In this document: positions 23,494 through 34,075 of the stretch, piece after piece
How the letters are laid out: every line of letters starts with the position of its first letter
How positions within the stretch are numbered: the first letter of the stretch is position 1
Origin: Gloeophyllum trabeum ATCC 11539
Taxonomy: Eukaryota; Basidiomycota; Agaricomycetes; Gloeophyllales; Gloeophyllaceae
Direction: 5' to 3'
Length of the DNA: 64,000 nucleotides
Assembly: GCF_000344685.1 (NCBI RefSeq)
Contig: NW_006920421.1
Location: 1 to 64,000 of the forward strand
The notes under the pieces: model-generated
Told to the model about the DNA's origin: nothing
The model's database searches: none
The model's input: the letters and a program-made list of their open reading frames with translations, nothing else
Translations under genes and position numbers: made by a program

Positions 23494-25375
23494 GTATGCA
23501 ATCTCAGACTTCAACTAGCTCAAATGCGAGCGCTGGGTATCAGCGGTCGAGAGTGCACTGGAATACAGAATGTGGAAACTCCTGCCGTTCGCTATGCGTA
23601 TGTCTTCACTGCTACAGGATAAAAGCTCTCATCAATGTTAGGACGCGCTGTAGGTTGTTTGCCTTGAGTATGGTGGAATTCTGGCATCTTATGGTCGTCT
23701 ATGTGCTGATAAATCCCATCCAAATTGGTCAAACGGCATGGACTGGGACGCGGTACCCAATGACACAATTCATAAGAGGAGTGTTATCCTTACTCTAATT
23801 CTTAGCATCACATCCCAGTCGTAGCAGCTGCCGTAAATGGATGTATAGGCATTTTACTGAAATCCCAGCACAGGACCTCGGAGGTGAAGACTGCAGCCTA
23901 TACCGGCACTGCACTTACCGCAGCTCAGCATTCGCCGCAATGTAGGGTGTATCAATAAGTACGGAACGGCGGTGTTCTCTCCCTGACCGTTCCCTGCCGC
24001 CTCACCCTGTTCAAACATTGCTGACCACCCGCACCGGGGCTTTCAGTGCGTGCCCAGGCTTGGTACTCTCCACAGGACGCGCGGAAGAGAAGAGTGGATT
24101 GTCTGCGGGAAGGGAAATTGGGCGTAGCGTATATGCAGAGCCCACGGGGTAACACAGCGGTCGGATAAGGAAGCTGACATCACGGAGAAAACGGGGCCTC
24201 CGAGGGCGGGGATGAGAACATAAATAGAAATCCTCGATATAGATAGACCCCGACACGGTGTGAGGGGACGGAGGGGTTCTAAGCCTCGCGTGCGTCGATG
24301 GGACCCAAGTGTGGGTTGTCGCAAGGAAGGAAGGATGAGAGAGAGGGATACGAGCAGGCGAGTTGATATCAATGCACAGAATCACCGATGTAGGTTACTG
24401 AGCCCCAGCAGCGATGGCACCTTTGACGGCCAAGGATCACCTATCATGCGGCCGCGAGCCCAGTGTCGAAGACGGCTGGGCTGAGCATTGAGATAATACG
24501 AGTCGTCGAGGGAAGGAAAGGGGATGGACAAACTCAGGACGTGGAGCAGGAAGCAGGTCTTCCATGGAGCTTGAATGCAAGTGCGCCTTATTTGCGGGGG
24601 TGTAAAGCGGAGTAGTATGCAAAAATGAGAGACCGTGTATGATTGCGGAATACAGTTCCACGACGTCGACATCCGGTGGGTAGTCGCAGGTTCTACAGCA
24701 GCTAAAGAAGGGCGGATGAACAGGAAAGAACGGCGACAAGAAAGTATCCATGTGGACCGTCCGTGGTGATAATCTGAGTCAGATATTCCACGGAGTACGA
24801 TGCGAAAAGTCGTCGGAGAGCACGACAAGTCGCCAGAGGAGGAACGGCTGTCTTGACAGGCACATTGGTAGTGTAGGGTGAAGAGAGCATGTCACAGTCC
24901 ACGCAGAGTACCCAATCGGAGAACGGAGTGCTGGAACTGAATGTGACGTCACGCAAACGCCAGCGTAACTTGCGGCCAATCACATTTCGTGGTCACCTTG
25001 GCCATTACCGCGCTAAACTCTGTGAGCTCTTGTACTAGGTGGCTGCTTCCTTGCTCATTGCGTTTGGATATATTCGTCACTCGACGTCCACATAGAATGC
25101 GCCAGCGCGATCTGTCCAGTCTGCGCCACTTGGACGTCGCCTTGTGCACGGACGCATCCCACTGCCGCAATGCAGGTCAGCCTGTGTCGATCCAGTCTTC
25201 CACTCAGCCATGTACCGAATTTTCAATACCGCTGGTGCGATATCACTCGCAATCCACCATGTAGGGGATGCAGTGGCCAAACCGCCCGCGATGCAAACCA
25301 CGCACCTCATCGACCGTATAAAAGTCTACCCTCCATCCCCTGTACTCCATCTCACTAAGCCAAAGCAGCCCCGCA
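23494..25375. other. gene-free stretch between unit C and the secreted-protein gene
   Basis: 23500-23780 is duplicated upstream flank shared with unit A. From 23.8 to 25.3 kb I see no supportable gene; several frames on the minus strand at 24.0-24.8 kb are Ser/Pro-rich and lack coding character. Confidence 0.5.
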
Positions 25376-26376
25376 ATGAAGTTTCTCTTCCTCCTCCCCC
25401 TTGCCCTCACCGCTCTCACCGCTCTCGCCCAACGCGGGGGCGGTAACGGCAATGGCTCCGGAAACGGAAACGGCAATGGCAACGGAAACGGCGGCAACGG
25501 AAACGGTGGCGGTAATGGAAATGGCAACGGCGGCAGCAGCAACGTCGTCGTGCGCGACCTCCAGCGTGTCACCACCCTCTCCGCCGACCTCCGCTCCACC
25601 GTCGAGGCCGTCTCCTTCACCAACGCCGTCGCCTCCGCGCCCGTACGTCCCCTCTATTCTTGCGTTGAGCGTTGCGACCCTAACAGGAATGGCAAGCAGA
25701 GGATCCTGAACTCCCTCCAGGAGATCGTCATCACCGTGACGGGCGCCGTCGCCGATGTACAGAGCGTACGCCCGCGTCTCCACTCTCCCCCTACCACTGC
25801 TCACTTCTCTTCTTTTCACCAGCTCGACACCGGCGGAGGCCTCACTTCAGGGTCGGGCACTGGTTCTGGAAGAGGCGGCGCAGAGAGGCGCCAGGCCTCC
25901 GTCGGAACTGAGGCCTGCCAGGCGATCGTCACCGCACTCACTGACGTGGGTTCTTCCATCTCTTTGCTCTCGCAGACTGATTCCGCACACAGTTCGTCCG
26001 CGTCCACCAAGCGCTCCTGAGCGTCGTACGTCCCCCTTTTCCTTCCGCCCGCTGACCTGACGGCGCTGCGCAGATAATCGGCAAACACGGCCTACTCGCG
26101 CCCTTCGGCTTCGCGGAGCCGTTCCGGCTCGCGCTGGTCGCCATCGAGCGCGGCGTTGACGTGCGTCGCTTTCTCCTCTTGCTGCCCCTCCCCGGTCTCT
26201 CTTTCCTCTTTCCTCCTCCCTCACTCGCCGCCTTAGTGCAGTACTTACAGACGATGCGCCAGACGTACACGCTCGCGATCATCAACCTCATTCCGTGCGA
26301 CAAGACGGCCGCCAACGAGGAGAAGGACCGGCTCGACAAATCGCTGCGCGATGCCGTCGACTCGTACTCGGACTGA
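25376..26376 (+). CDS. small secreted protein with Gly/Asn-repeat N-terminus
   Basis: Six exons: 25376-25642, 25697-25765, 25823-25945, 25993-26025, 26074-26160, 26251-26376, giving 234 aa with all phases in register. Residues 1-18 are a signal peptide (MKFLFLLPLALTALTALA). Residues 20-53 are almost only Gly and Asn in (GN)n units. The rest is a helical domain (VVRDLQRVTTLSADLRSTVEA, QRILNSLQEIVITVTGAV, QALLSVIGKHGLLAPFGFAEPFRLALVAIERGVD). It resembles the helical secreted proteins common in Agaricomycetes and loosely HsbA-type surface proteins, but I cannot name a function. At exon 2 the AG nearest the branch point (25686) gives a wrong frame; the next AG (25696) is used. Expected outside the cell or in the wall. 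Confidence 0.75.
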
Positions 26377-28027
26377 TCTTTTGTTGTGGCTTGGGGATCA
26401 GCGGGATGGGGTTGGGAGCGAGAAGGATAGGTGGAGGAGAGGGAGGAAAACAGAGGAGAGGGGGTTCTACACCCCGAAGTTTCTATGCGAGTGCCAGGCC
26501 GTTCGTGCAGGAATATCTGCTCGGGCTGTGTGAATGTGATCTCACCTCTGTCCATGTTCTTGATACGGTTTTCGAGTGAGCAGCATGAGCGGAATACGGC
26601 TCGGGGTCAGGGATATCCGCGGCAGGACGCATGTGAGTCCGTGGGGTGCGGTGTACTGAAAGCCAGGATATTCACGGTTCCAAGCACCCAAGGAGCCTCG
26701 GACGACGGGGAACCGTTCGTGTATGAGTGTATGATAAGTTCGTTCAAAAGCAAACAACCTTACTGGACGCGACGACGCCGGTATATATGGTTCAGGGTCT
26801 TGCCACACCAAGCCAAAAAAAGCAGAAATCATGCACATTCGGAAACAGGTGCGTAGTCGCAGACATCCGTGTGCACGGAAAGCTACGCAGATCCCAAAGA
26901 CACGGCTAACAAACCGGTCAGTATTTCTGCCACAAGATCTTTGCAGACGACAAGCAACCAACCGAGTCGCTGGGAGCGGCGGGGAACGGATACCGTGAGC
27001 ATCAGCCCCGCTGGCGTCCAGGTTACTAAGAGCATTAGCGAGGGCATGAAATGGATAATGTACGTTCTGACGTGGCGTCCATCATGTTTGTCGTTCCCTG
27101 ACTGGCATGGACTCTCCTCGACTCGAAGCACAGACCTTCGAGATCATGGACTCGGACTCGGACTCGGATAACTCAAGCTACACGAGGCAGGATAGAAATG
27201 CAAATCGCACAGACGCTGAACAAAAGGTAACAATGTCCCCCTTGGTAAAGATCAAGAGTATTTCGCATCAAAATACTTTACTGGCTGCGAAGGCTTCCGC
27301 TTTTTCAGGGAAGAACTAGCACATCCACGGTCATGGATGTCAAAACCAGGCAGCATATGCATGGGATGAGGCGGGCGGAAGTGTAAGTGCGTCCAAAATC
27401 GAGTCGCGCCTGGCATTCCACGGTCTGCAATCCACGGCGTATCTTCAGTAACGAGTACATATTTGAGGACGGTGGTACTCACTTCATGTCCGTCCATATC
27501 AATAACCATGACTCGCCAGGCCAACAGTCACTCGTACCAGTCTTGTGGATGAAGCTTTGATTGCGTACGAAATGTTCATTATCGCTAAACAGACGTTCAT
27601 CACCCAGCTCATGGGCAATGAGAGATTCCTTGGTTTAATCATTGCTGCCTAGTGGACCGGCATTCCCTGGAAATCAAGTAACTCAAAAAATATATATCGC
27701 ATGCCGCTCTACCACGACCGAAAATATTTCCTGAACGGCTTGGACAGGACTTATCAGCAAATTAACGACACCAGACACAGAAGAACAAGCTGACAGCGCC
27801 TCCTAATAACGAGAAGAATATCATCCTTGTAACAGTGGTGCCATATAAAATGTAACGCGGACTGTACACGCGGCGCTAGCATTTAAATTTAATATGCCCG
27901 GATGTGGTATAAAATACAACGAGAGCACTCATCAGCTCCTACCAGCAGTGCGCTTCGGACTCGAAAGAACACAGACGCGTTGTTGGACGTGCCATTGGGC
28001 AGGTGAGTGGCGTGAGAACCCCTTTGA
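26377..28027. other. gene-free upstream flank of unit D
   Basis: No gene supported. About 27340-27650 matches about 38090-38390 upstream of copy E (GCATATGCATGGGATGAGGCGG; ATTGCTGCCTAGTGGA). A TATA-like GTATAAAATACAACGAGAGC at about 27908 is shared with B and E, 367 bp from the D ATG. Confidence 0.5.
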
Positions 28028-28046
28028 CCAATCAGCAGCATACAAG
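28028..28046 (+). promoter_or_regulatory. shared CCAAT element, copy D
   Basis: Identical 19-bp CCAATCAGCAGCATACAAG, 249 bp upstream of the copy D ATG. Confidence 0.65.
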
Positions 28047-28276
28047 CACTGAGTTGGGACGCCAACTCCGCCTCCTTTCAGCGACACAACATTGTTCTCT
28101 CTGACGTCTGTCCCACAACGACACGCTACGGGAACTCCCTACATCAACGCCTACTCTCCACCGAGGCCTGATTTATCCAACAAGTCTCATATCGTACGTC
28201 CTCCGAGTCTACCTTCCGTCGGTGTCAAACATTGACTAAATTCTCTCTAGCGCAAATCCACGACCGAATAATCAAC

Positions 28277-30172
28277 ATGTCCTATTCACACATTTCTCGC
28301 AGCAACTTCGCTAATCTCTCGTATGAGCTCATCTCAAAGATCGTGAAATTTGGGACGGGCGACGGTACCGACGCTGCCACGGGGGCTATTGTGCCACCGA
28401 GTGCCACCGGGTTACTCGCCGCGACCCACGTATGTCGCAGCTGGAGAGAGGCAACTGTACACAACGCAACCCATTGGAGGAATATATGGATAGGAAGTCT
28501 GGACTCGGTGAGGACCATGCTAGCACGGACACTGCGTTTGCCCATCGCCGTAGCCGGCTCGTTGTCGACGGAGGCCGATGGGAGAAAGCTGGCGGTCGTC
28601 ATGAACCAAATATCGCGCGTACGGTCTCTCAGCTTAAAGACGACTTCGGAGGCGTTACGTGCATTGGATGGACGGAGGAAAGGGGCCGCGTCGATCCTAG
28701 AGATGCTTGAGATCGAAAGGGTGGACCGCGACGAGCCCGTTGATCTATCTTGCTTCGCGTCGCCGAAGCTGCGACACCTCGACGTCACGAACTTCGACTT
28801 CAACGAGTTCAGGGCGCTGCTAAGTCCCTCCATTACCAGCCTACGAATTGCAGGCGTCTGCGTCTCCACCACGACCGGCGAAGTGATACAGCTTCTCCAC
28901 CACCTTCCTCACCTCGAGTCTCTCGAGCTCAAGGTGAACCTGCTACCAACCGCGGAAGAGAATGCTATAGTCCAGACCACTTGCCTGGAAGGATTACGTC
29001 GCGTCGACATGGCGATTCAAAGCGTCGGCGAAGCAGAGCTCCTCGCGTTCGTATCGATGCCGCACGTTGACTTCGTGCGTCTCTCGATTCTCTGTGACGA
29101 CGACTTGCCGGAGGTCATGGAGCTGGTGAGACGGCGATTCGAGGGCGACGGCAGGACGGCGTTCGGGGGATGCACGTTGTATGCCCCCAATCCCACCAGC
29201 CTTCATGTGGCATTGACGCCAGACGAGACTGTACCTGCCTGTCCACCTCAAGTCGGTACCTACATCATCTTCGACAACTTTGAGGAATGGGAAGAATATC
29301 GCGTCATTGATCTACTGCGCACGAAGTTCGGACCGACCCGTACCGCGCCCTGGATATCGGCCGTGGAGCAACTGGCCATACGAAATGCTCGCGCCCACAC
29401 GGAAATATCCACACAGTCCTGGAGAGCGCTTTTTCAGGTGATGCCGTCCATCAGGACACTTGGCATTTCGGAACGAGGCACAGCCGTATTCCCCATGGGT
29501 CTTTACTTACAGAAACCCGTCGGTAATCTCTGGTATAGGCGGCCACTGTTCCCCCAACTCGAGTCGCTCGACCTGGAAGGCGTCTGGTTCCGGGCATCGT
29601 CTCGGTTGTCCGAGCAAGACCAGGGCGACTTTCTGGATCGCCTTGTAACACCTTATCAGCGCTGCGACGGTACGCAATGCATCAAAAGTCTTACCATTCG
29701 CGCGGGAGTCAATATCTTCCGAGAGGATATCGAAGTCCTGCGCAGAGTCTCTCGCGATTTTAATTGGGACGAGGTGGAGACGTTCAAGGCGAGGAATGAC
29801 ACCTTCGAGGAGGGGGTCGACTTCGACCTTTACGACGATGAGGATGAAGAAGCAGACATTGAAGATGGGGAGCTTGAAGATGGAGAGCTCGAAGACGAAG
29901 AGTTCGAGGATGGCGCGCTCGAGGACGGCGAGCTTGATGACAGGGAACTTGATGGCGATGAACTTGAAGAAGGAGAACTCGACGACGGGGAGTTTGAGGA
30001 CGGAGAACTTGACGACAGGGAAGAGTCCCCGAGTGAAGACGAACGCGGCGGTGAGGTCCCAGCTCTTCCGGGGAAAGAGAGCCACGAAGGACAACCGGGC
30101 CGCACCGGTGAAAAGCCCAAGGACAGCCCGTCCTCCAAACCAACCGGCGTCCCTGAGAGCAAGGAAAAGTGA
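28277..30172 (+). CDS. F-box/LRR-like protein with acidic repeat tail, copy D
   Basis: Single-exon CDS of 631 aa starting at the ATG that aligns with copies C and E (MSYSHISRSNF). The frame is open upstream to a TTG, but that stretch ends a likely leader intron (28194-28250, GTACGT...CTAAATTCTCTCTAG). F-box-like segment about 12-70, LRR body to about 520 with YAPNPTSLHVAL, FPQLESLDLEGVWF and LTIRAGVNIF. The acidic tail (about 29832-30050) is built of ELEDG/ELDDG units and ends SSKPTGVPESKEK. Same inferred role as B, C and E. Confidence 0.87.
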   Translation: MSYSHISRSNFANLSYELISKIVKFGTGDGTDAATGAIVPPSATGLLAATHVCRSWREATVHNATHWRNIWIGSLDSVRTMLARTLRLPIAVAGSLSTEADGRKLAVVMNQISRVRSLSLKTTSEALRALDGRRKGAASILEMLEIERVDRDEPVDLSCFASPKLRHLDVTNFDFNEFRALLSPSITSLRIAGVCVSTTTGEVIQLLHHLPHLESLELKVNLLPTAEENAIVQTTCLEGLRRVDMAIQSVGEAELLAFVSMPHVDFVRLSILCDDDLPEVMELVRRRFEGDGRTAFGGCTLYAPNPTSLHVALTPDETVPACPPQVGTYIIFDNFEEWEEYRVIDLLRTKFGPTRTAPWISAVEQLAIRNARAHTEISTQSWRALFQVMPSIRTLGISERGTAVFPMGLYLQKPVGNLWYRRPLFPQLESLDLEGVWFRASSRLSEQDQGDFLDRLVTPYQRCDGTQCIKSLTIRAGVNIFREDIEVLRRVSRDFNWDEVETFKARNDTFEEGVDFDLYDDEDEEADIEDGELEDGELEDEEFEDGALEDGELDDRELDGDELEEGELDDGEFEDGELDDREESPSEDERGGEVPALPGKESHEGQPGRTGEKPKDSPSSKPTGVPESKEK

Positions 30173-31239
30173 TGCACTCATACACGAAGGAGTGCTGGCT
30201 CGAATGAGGATGCGGATGTAGACAGCGGATTGAATGTATACCTGTATTTTCATAAATAAGTGTGTCTTGCGTTCCAAATCATGGTCAAGATCTGGACGCA
30301 GACACTCGGGGCAAGGTCCTCTTGTTGGTATCGATTTCGACGCTTCTCAGAACGACATATATCGCAAAACGCCGTCGGGGCTTGTGGACGAGCGACAGAT
30401 ACCTCCCTTTGTACAGCCCACGAGAACCGCGTCTGATACGGCACATCGACGCGTGTGTCTTCGTGGAGCCCTATCGTCCGTCTTCTTTTGCACAATGGGC
30501 ATCTGACGGCTTCTATCATATATCGGATACATCAGCGGAAGGCGCTGGGAATGCACTGCGCTTGCAGAAAACACACATGAAGATTGTGCCCGTGAGGCTT
30601 CCTCAAGACACGCTATCCACATACAATGCGGTATCTCGTCATCAACGCCCGCTCTCGAGTGCGCCATCTCCGATTAAGCACCACCCATCTCGTATCGCGA
30701 TCGATTCTACGCCCACTCCACGCACGTTACGGGCGAAGGGTGCTCTCTCGTCCCGCCGAAAGACCTGGGGGTACTGTCCACTCCGCCGCCTGTAAAGGTA
30801 CGTCACCGGTAGTCGAGCTTCGAGGAAGAATGGATCCCTGCGCGTCGTGGCCTCTGCGACAGCACGGGACCTCTTTTCAGCGGTTCGTCCGATAAGGTGC
30901 CTCGCGTTCCATACACGTTTCTCGGGAAGGGGGGTTCTAGCGCGCAGCGGACGCAAAGCCGATGAATGGGTAGCAAAGCCAAGACTCTGCGATTCCGCCA
31001 TCGTGCAGCGCCGATGCGTACCGCGAAACGTCAGCCGTCTGCGATTGCAAATTTCCGACCAGGCAGGCCGTTCCTGTCCTGTGTGCGATGCGAGAAGAAT
31101 ACGCGAAGACGACGAAGATGACAGTTGTCCGGCAGGATCGGAGTCATTCCTGGTGGTGGCCATTGACCTGTATCGCTAAGCGGTGGGTTGGGCATGCCGA
31201 CCGCTTGCGGGCTGTACGCCGAGAAGCTGCCCGGTAGAC
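30173..31239. other. 3' flank of copy D
   Basis: No gene supported. The conserved CTTCTATCATATATCGGATA block lies at about 30509-30540, 337 bp beyond the stop. Frames at 30.6-31.2 kb are not shared with other copies. Confidence 0.5.
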
Positions 31240-31520
31240 GCAGTCGTTAGCAGATTTTGTGGGTCTGGTCTCGGCGTCTGCAGGCTACTTGACGAGCCTC
31301 CAAATAGGACCCATCAATCGCTGGGGCGCTACACAGCAGAAAAAAGAGCTTACCATCCCCGACGAGTTTGAACACGGAGAGCTTGACGAGGGGAGCTCGG
31401 AGACCGTGGCAGAAGACGGGGAACAGTCCCTGAAGCAGCGACGACCGCGAGAACCGAGCGTTCTCGAGAAAAGCGCAACAAGGGATCAGGCGGCGGGCAC
31501 GGTCGAATGCTCTCCTCGGG
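31240..31520 (+). pseudogene. F-box/LRR relic H, 3' end fragment
   Basis: A frame at about 31300-31500 reads IGPINRWGATQQKKELTI directly joined to DEFEHGELDEGSS and AEDGEQSL. The first part parallels the IRPFQRCDSTQSIKYLTI segment of copy E and the second its ELEDG tail and GEQS end; the roughly 40 residues normally between them are missing. No F-box or start nearby. I read it as a scrap of another family member, internally deleted. Confidence 0.45.
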
Positions 31521-31910
31521 GAAAGATGGAGAAGTGTTTTCCAGCCGCGAAAGAATCTGATTCTTGTAAGTGTTCGCTCAGGTTAGGGGCGCGGTAAGGA
31601 GCACCATCGCCTTCAGCGCAGCTCCATGCGTTTTTGCGAGCTTACAAGCTGCATCGCATGCCTTGCTCGCTTGGGTGATACGAGGTCATCCTGAGGATCT
31701 TCCTAGCTTCTGGATCGGTTCCAGAGGATGAGTGGGAGAACTCACACATGTGCTCATGTCTTCGCGGAAACCTGGGGGAAACAGAACGCGGCGGCGAATT
31801 GCGTCGCAGACAACTGAGACGGGAGGTGAACTGAACACGAGAGAGGCAGAGGGATGGAGAGAGAAGGTGAAGGACTCGATCATCACGCTGTATCATAACC
31901 GCAGACGGAT
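31521..31910. other. short gene-free stretch
   Basis: Nothing recognised between relic H and the inverted-repeat element. Confidence 0.5.
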
Positions 31911-32720
31911 AGGACCCCTGAAAATACCGATAGATGCCGGTGCCAGTCCGGACAAAAAAAGCGCCTCGGGCGAAGGACGCCGGAGCCAGTCCGGACGTAA
32001 GTAGGGGTCTCAGCCGTCCAACCCGGTTTTTTAGTCCGGACACCAACGGCACTCCAGCAGTGAGGCCGGTTGTAGTCCGGACATGGTCAGCAGCCTGCCA
32101 CTTCGTCGCGACTAGTACATTATCATTACCCGGTATGGTATTTCTCACCGAATAAGGATAGACATGCCTCCGTAGTTGTGAACCCTCGGGTACCCCTTAT
32201 TTGCACGGAATTATACAGTTTTTAGTATCACGCTGAAATCCGGAGGCACACATGGAAGACACAGCTGGGTGCCAGATGCCTCCAATATCGCGGCGGTATC
32301 GTATCTCGCCGTCCAGGGCTACGAAGCCATGAACGGGCGGGTATTTCGCGCTGTCTCTCAGACCCTGGCAATGCACAATGCCTGCCGAATCACTCATTTG
32401 CCTGCCACGTCTTTTCTTTGCATGCTGGAGATCTCAAGCCCGAAGGCTCTTCCGTTATCTATTGAACTTTCTACCTCAGACTATGCACATTTCAGGTTTT
32501 CATACATACACCCTAGTATCTAGTGTCTAGAATGACTTGTGGACTACAACGGGTGATTTTTGCTGTTTCCTAGAGGCCGGGGCAATAGTCCGGACATGGA
32601 TCCGACCTTGGCCGATGCCGGTATTTTATCCGGACATAAAGGCGGGGGCGCGCCAAAAAAAGTCCGGACATGACAAAATCAAGTCCTGCACCGGCATCTA
32701 TCGGTATTTTCAGGGGTCCT
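31911..32720. mobile_element. 810-bp element with 33-bp perfect inverted ends and TCCGGA subterminal repeats
   Basis: Ends are perfect 33-bp inverted repeats (31911-31943 and 32688-32720) starting AGGACCCCTGAAAATACCGA. Just inside are seven near-identical 8-bp palindromes (G/A)TCCGGAC: four at the left (31946, 31989, 32034, 32075) and three at the right (32588, 32628, 32662), spaced 34-45 bp. Such spaced subterminal motifs are typical transposase-binding arrays. No clear target-site duplication and no transposase frame, so it is non-autonomous; the superfamily is not assigned. Confidence 0.75.
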
Positions 32721-33231
32721 GCATCAGGTTGCCCAGTCCGTCTCCCTCCGCAGACGGGCCTGGATTGCTTTCTATCGGGTCCAGCCATTCCTCCCACCTC
32801 CAGCTGCCCTCTCATCTTACGAGACATGAGGCTGCGCTGTACGGCTCATGCATCGCCATTGGGCGCACAGCTGGAGAAAGGCCAGACGAAGACCAGGCCC
32901 CCCGCTGTGCTAACCGACGTTGGTGGCCCTTGAGTGTCGATAATACTCGCCACAATTCGAAATGGACCCTGGCACGCCGGCTGTCAGATGATGTAGGCGT
33001 GAAATAACAAGCTTGCGCTGCACCATCATCTGACAAGTCGATCGGGCACGATAGGAAGGATATGTCAATCTGTGTATGTAGTCGCTTGGTCGCCGCAACA
33101 CCGGAGCTGGAGGCAGCTGGAGCTCGAGGGTCGACCTGCCTAGACGGGCCACCCGCGCGCTACGCACGCAACGCCGATAGCCTTCCGCTCCGATGTGAAG
33201 TGTGTGCTTCGGGAGGGAGCCTCTTCATGCC
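32721..33231. other. upstream region of the alcohol dehydrogenase gene
   Basis: No gene seen between the element and the TATA box of the next gene. Confidence 0.5.
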
Positions 33232-33239
33232 TATAAATA
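33232..33239 (+). promoter_or_regulatory. TATA box of the alcohol dehydrogenase gene
   Basis: TATAAATA 98 bp upstream of the ATG at 33330, followed by a CT-rich leader, as in strongly expressed fungal genes. Confidence 0.7.
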
Positions 33240-33329
33240 CCCAGCCTCTCCTCGTCTTTCCCCTTCTTCACACTTCCAACTCGCCTCTCATCAGAGCTCT
33301 ACGCACTGTTAATCCTCGAGAGCTCTATC

Positions 33330-33647
33330 ATGTCGAACGTCTCTATCCCAAAGACCCAGGTCGCCGCAGTCGTTCCCGCCCCGGGCGCCGCCGTCGAGAT
33401 TCGGACCGACTACCCCGTCCGTCAGCCATCCGAGCTCGAGCCAGGCGAGTGCCTCGTTAAGCTCACCTACACCGGTGTCTGCCACACCGACCTTCACGCA
33501 AAGAAGCACGACTGGCCCGTCAAGCCTAAGAATCCGCTCGTCGGCGGCCACGAGGGCGTTGGCGTCATTGTCGCCATCGGCGAGCACACCGCGCACTCCC
33601 CCGTTAAGGTCGGTCAGCGCGTCGGCATCAAGTGGCTCGCCGATTCG
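33330..33647 (+). CDS. zinc-type alcohol dehydrogenase, N-terminal part (cut by gap)
   Basis: 106 codons are visible before the run of [32 protein letters not shown] and [17 protein letters not shown] are the N-terminal GroES-like catalytic domain of medium-chain zinc alcohol dehydrogenases (yeast ADH1 type). The Cys in GVCHTD and the His in GGHEGVG are catalytic-zinc ligands. The full protein is normally about 340-350 aa, so about 240 codons plus introns are missing. The sequence after the 428-N gap (34076 on) shows no ADH coding, so either the gap is underestimated or the gene is truncated. Likely role: cytosolic interconversion of ethanol and acetaldehyde. Confidence 0.85.
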
Positions 33648-34075
33648 NNNNNNNNNNNNNNNNNNNNNNNNNNNNNNNNNNNNNNNNNNNNNNNNNNNNN
33701 NNNNNNNNNNNNNNNNNNNNNNNNNNNNNNNNNNNNNNNNNNNNNNNNNNNNNNNNNNNNNNNNNNNNNNNNNNNNNNNNNNNNNNNNNNNNNNNNNNNN
33801 NNNNNNNNNNNNNNNNNNNNNNNNNNNNNNNNNNNNNNNNNNNNNNNNNNNNNNNNNNNNNNNNNNNNNNNNNNNNNNNNNNNNNNNNNNNNNNNNNNNN
33901 NNNNNNNNNNNNNNNNNNNNNNNNNNNNNNNNNNNNNNNNNNNNNNNNNNNNNNNNNNNNNNNNNNNNNNNNNNNNNNNNNNNNNNNNNNNNNNNNNNNN
34001 NNNNNNNNNNNNNNNNNNNNNNNNNNNNNNNNNNNNNNNNNNNNNNNNNNNNNNNNNNNNNNNNNNNNNNNNNNN
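33648..34075. other. assembly gap (428 N)
   Basis: Run of N interrupting the alcohol dehydrogenase gene. Its length is probably an estimate. Confidence 0.99.
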
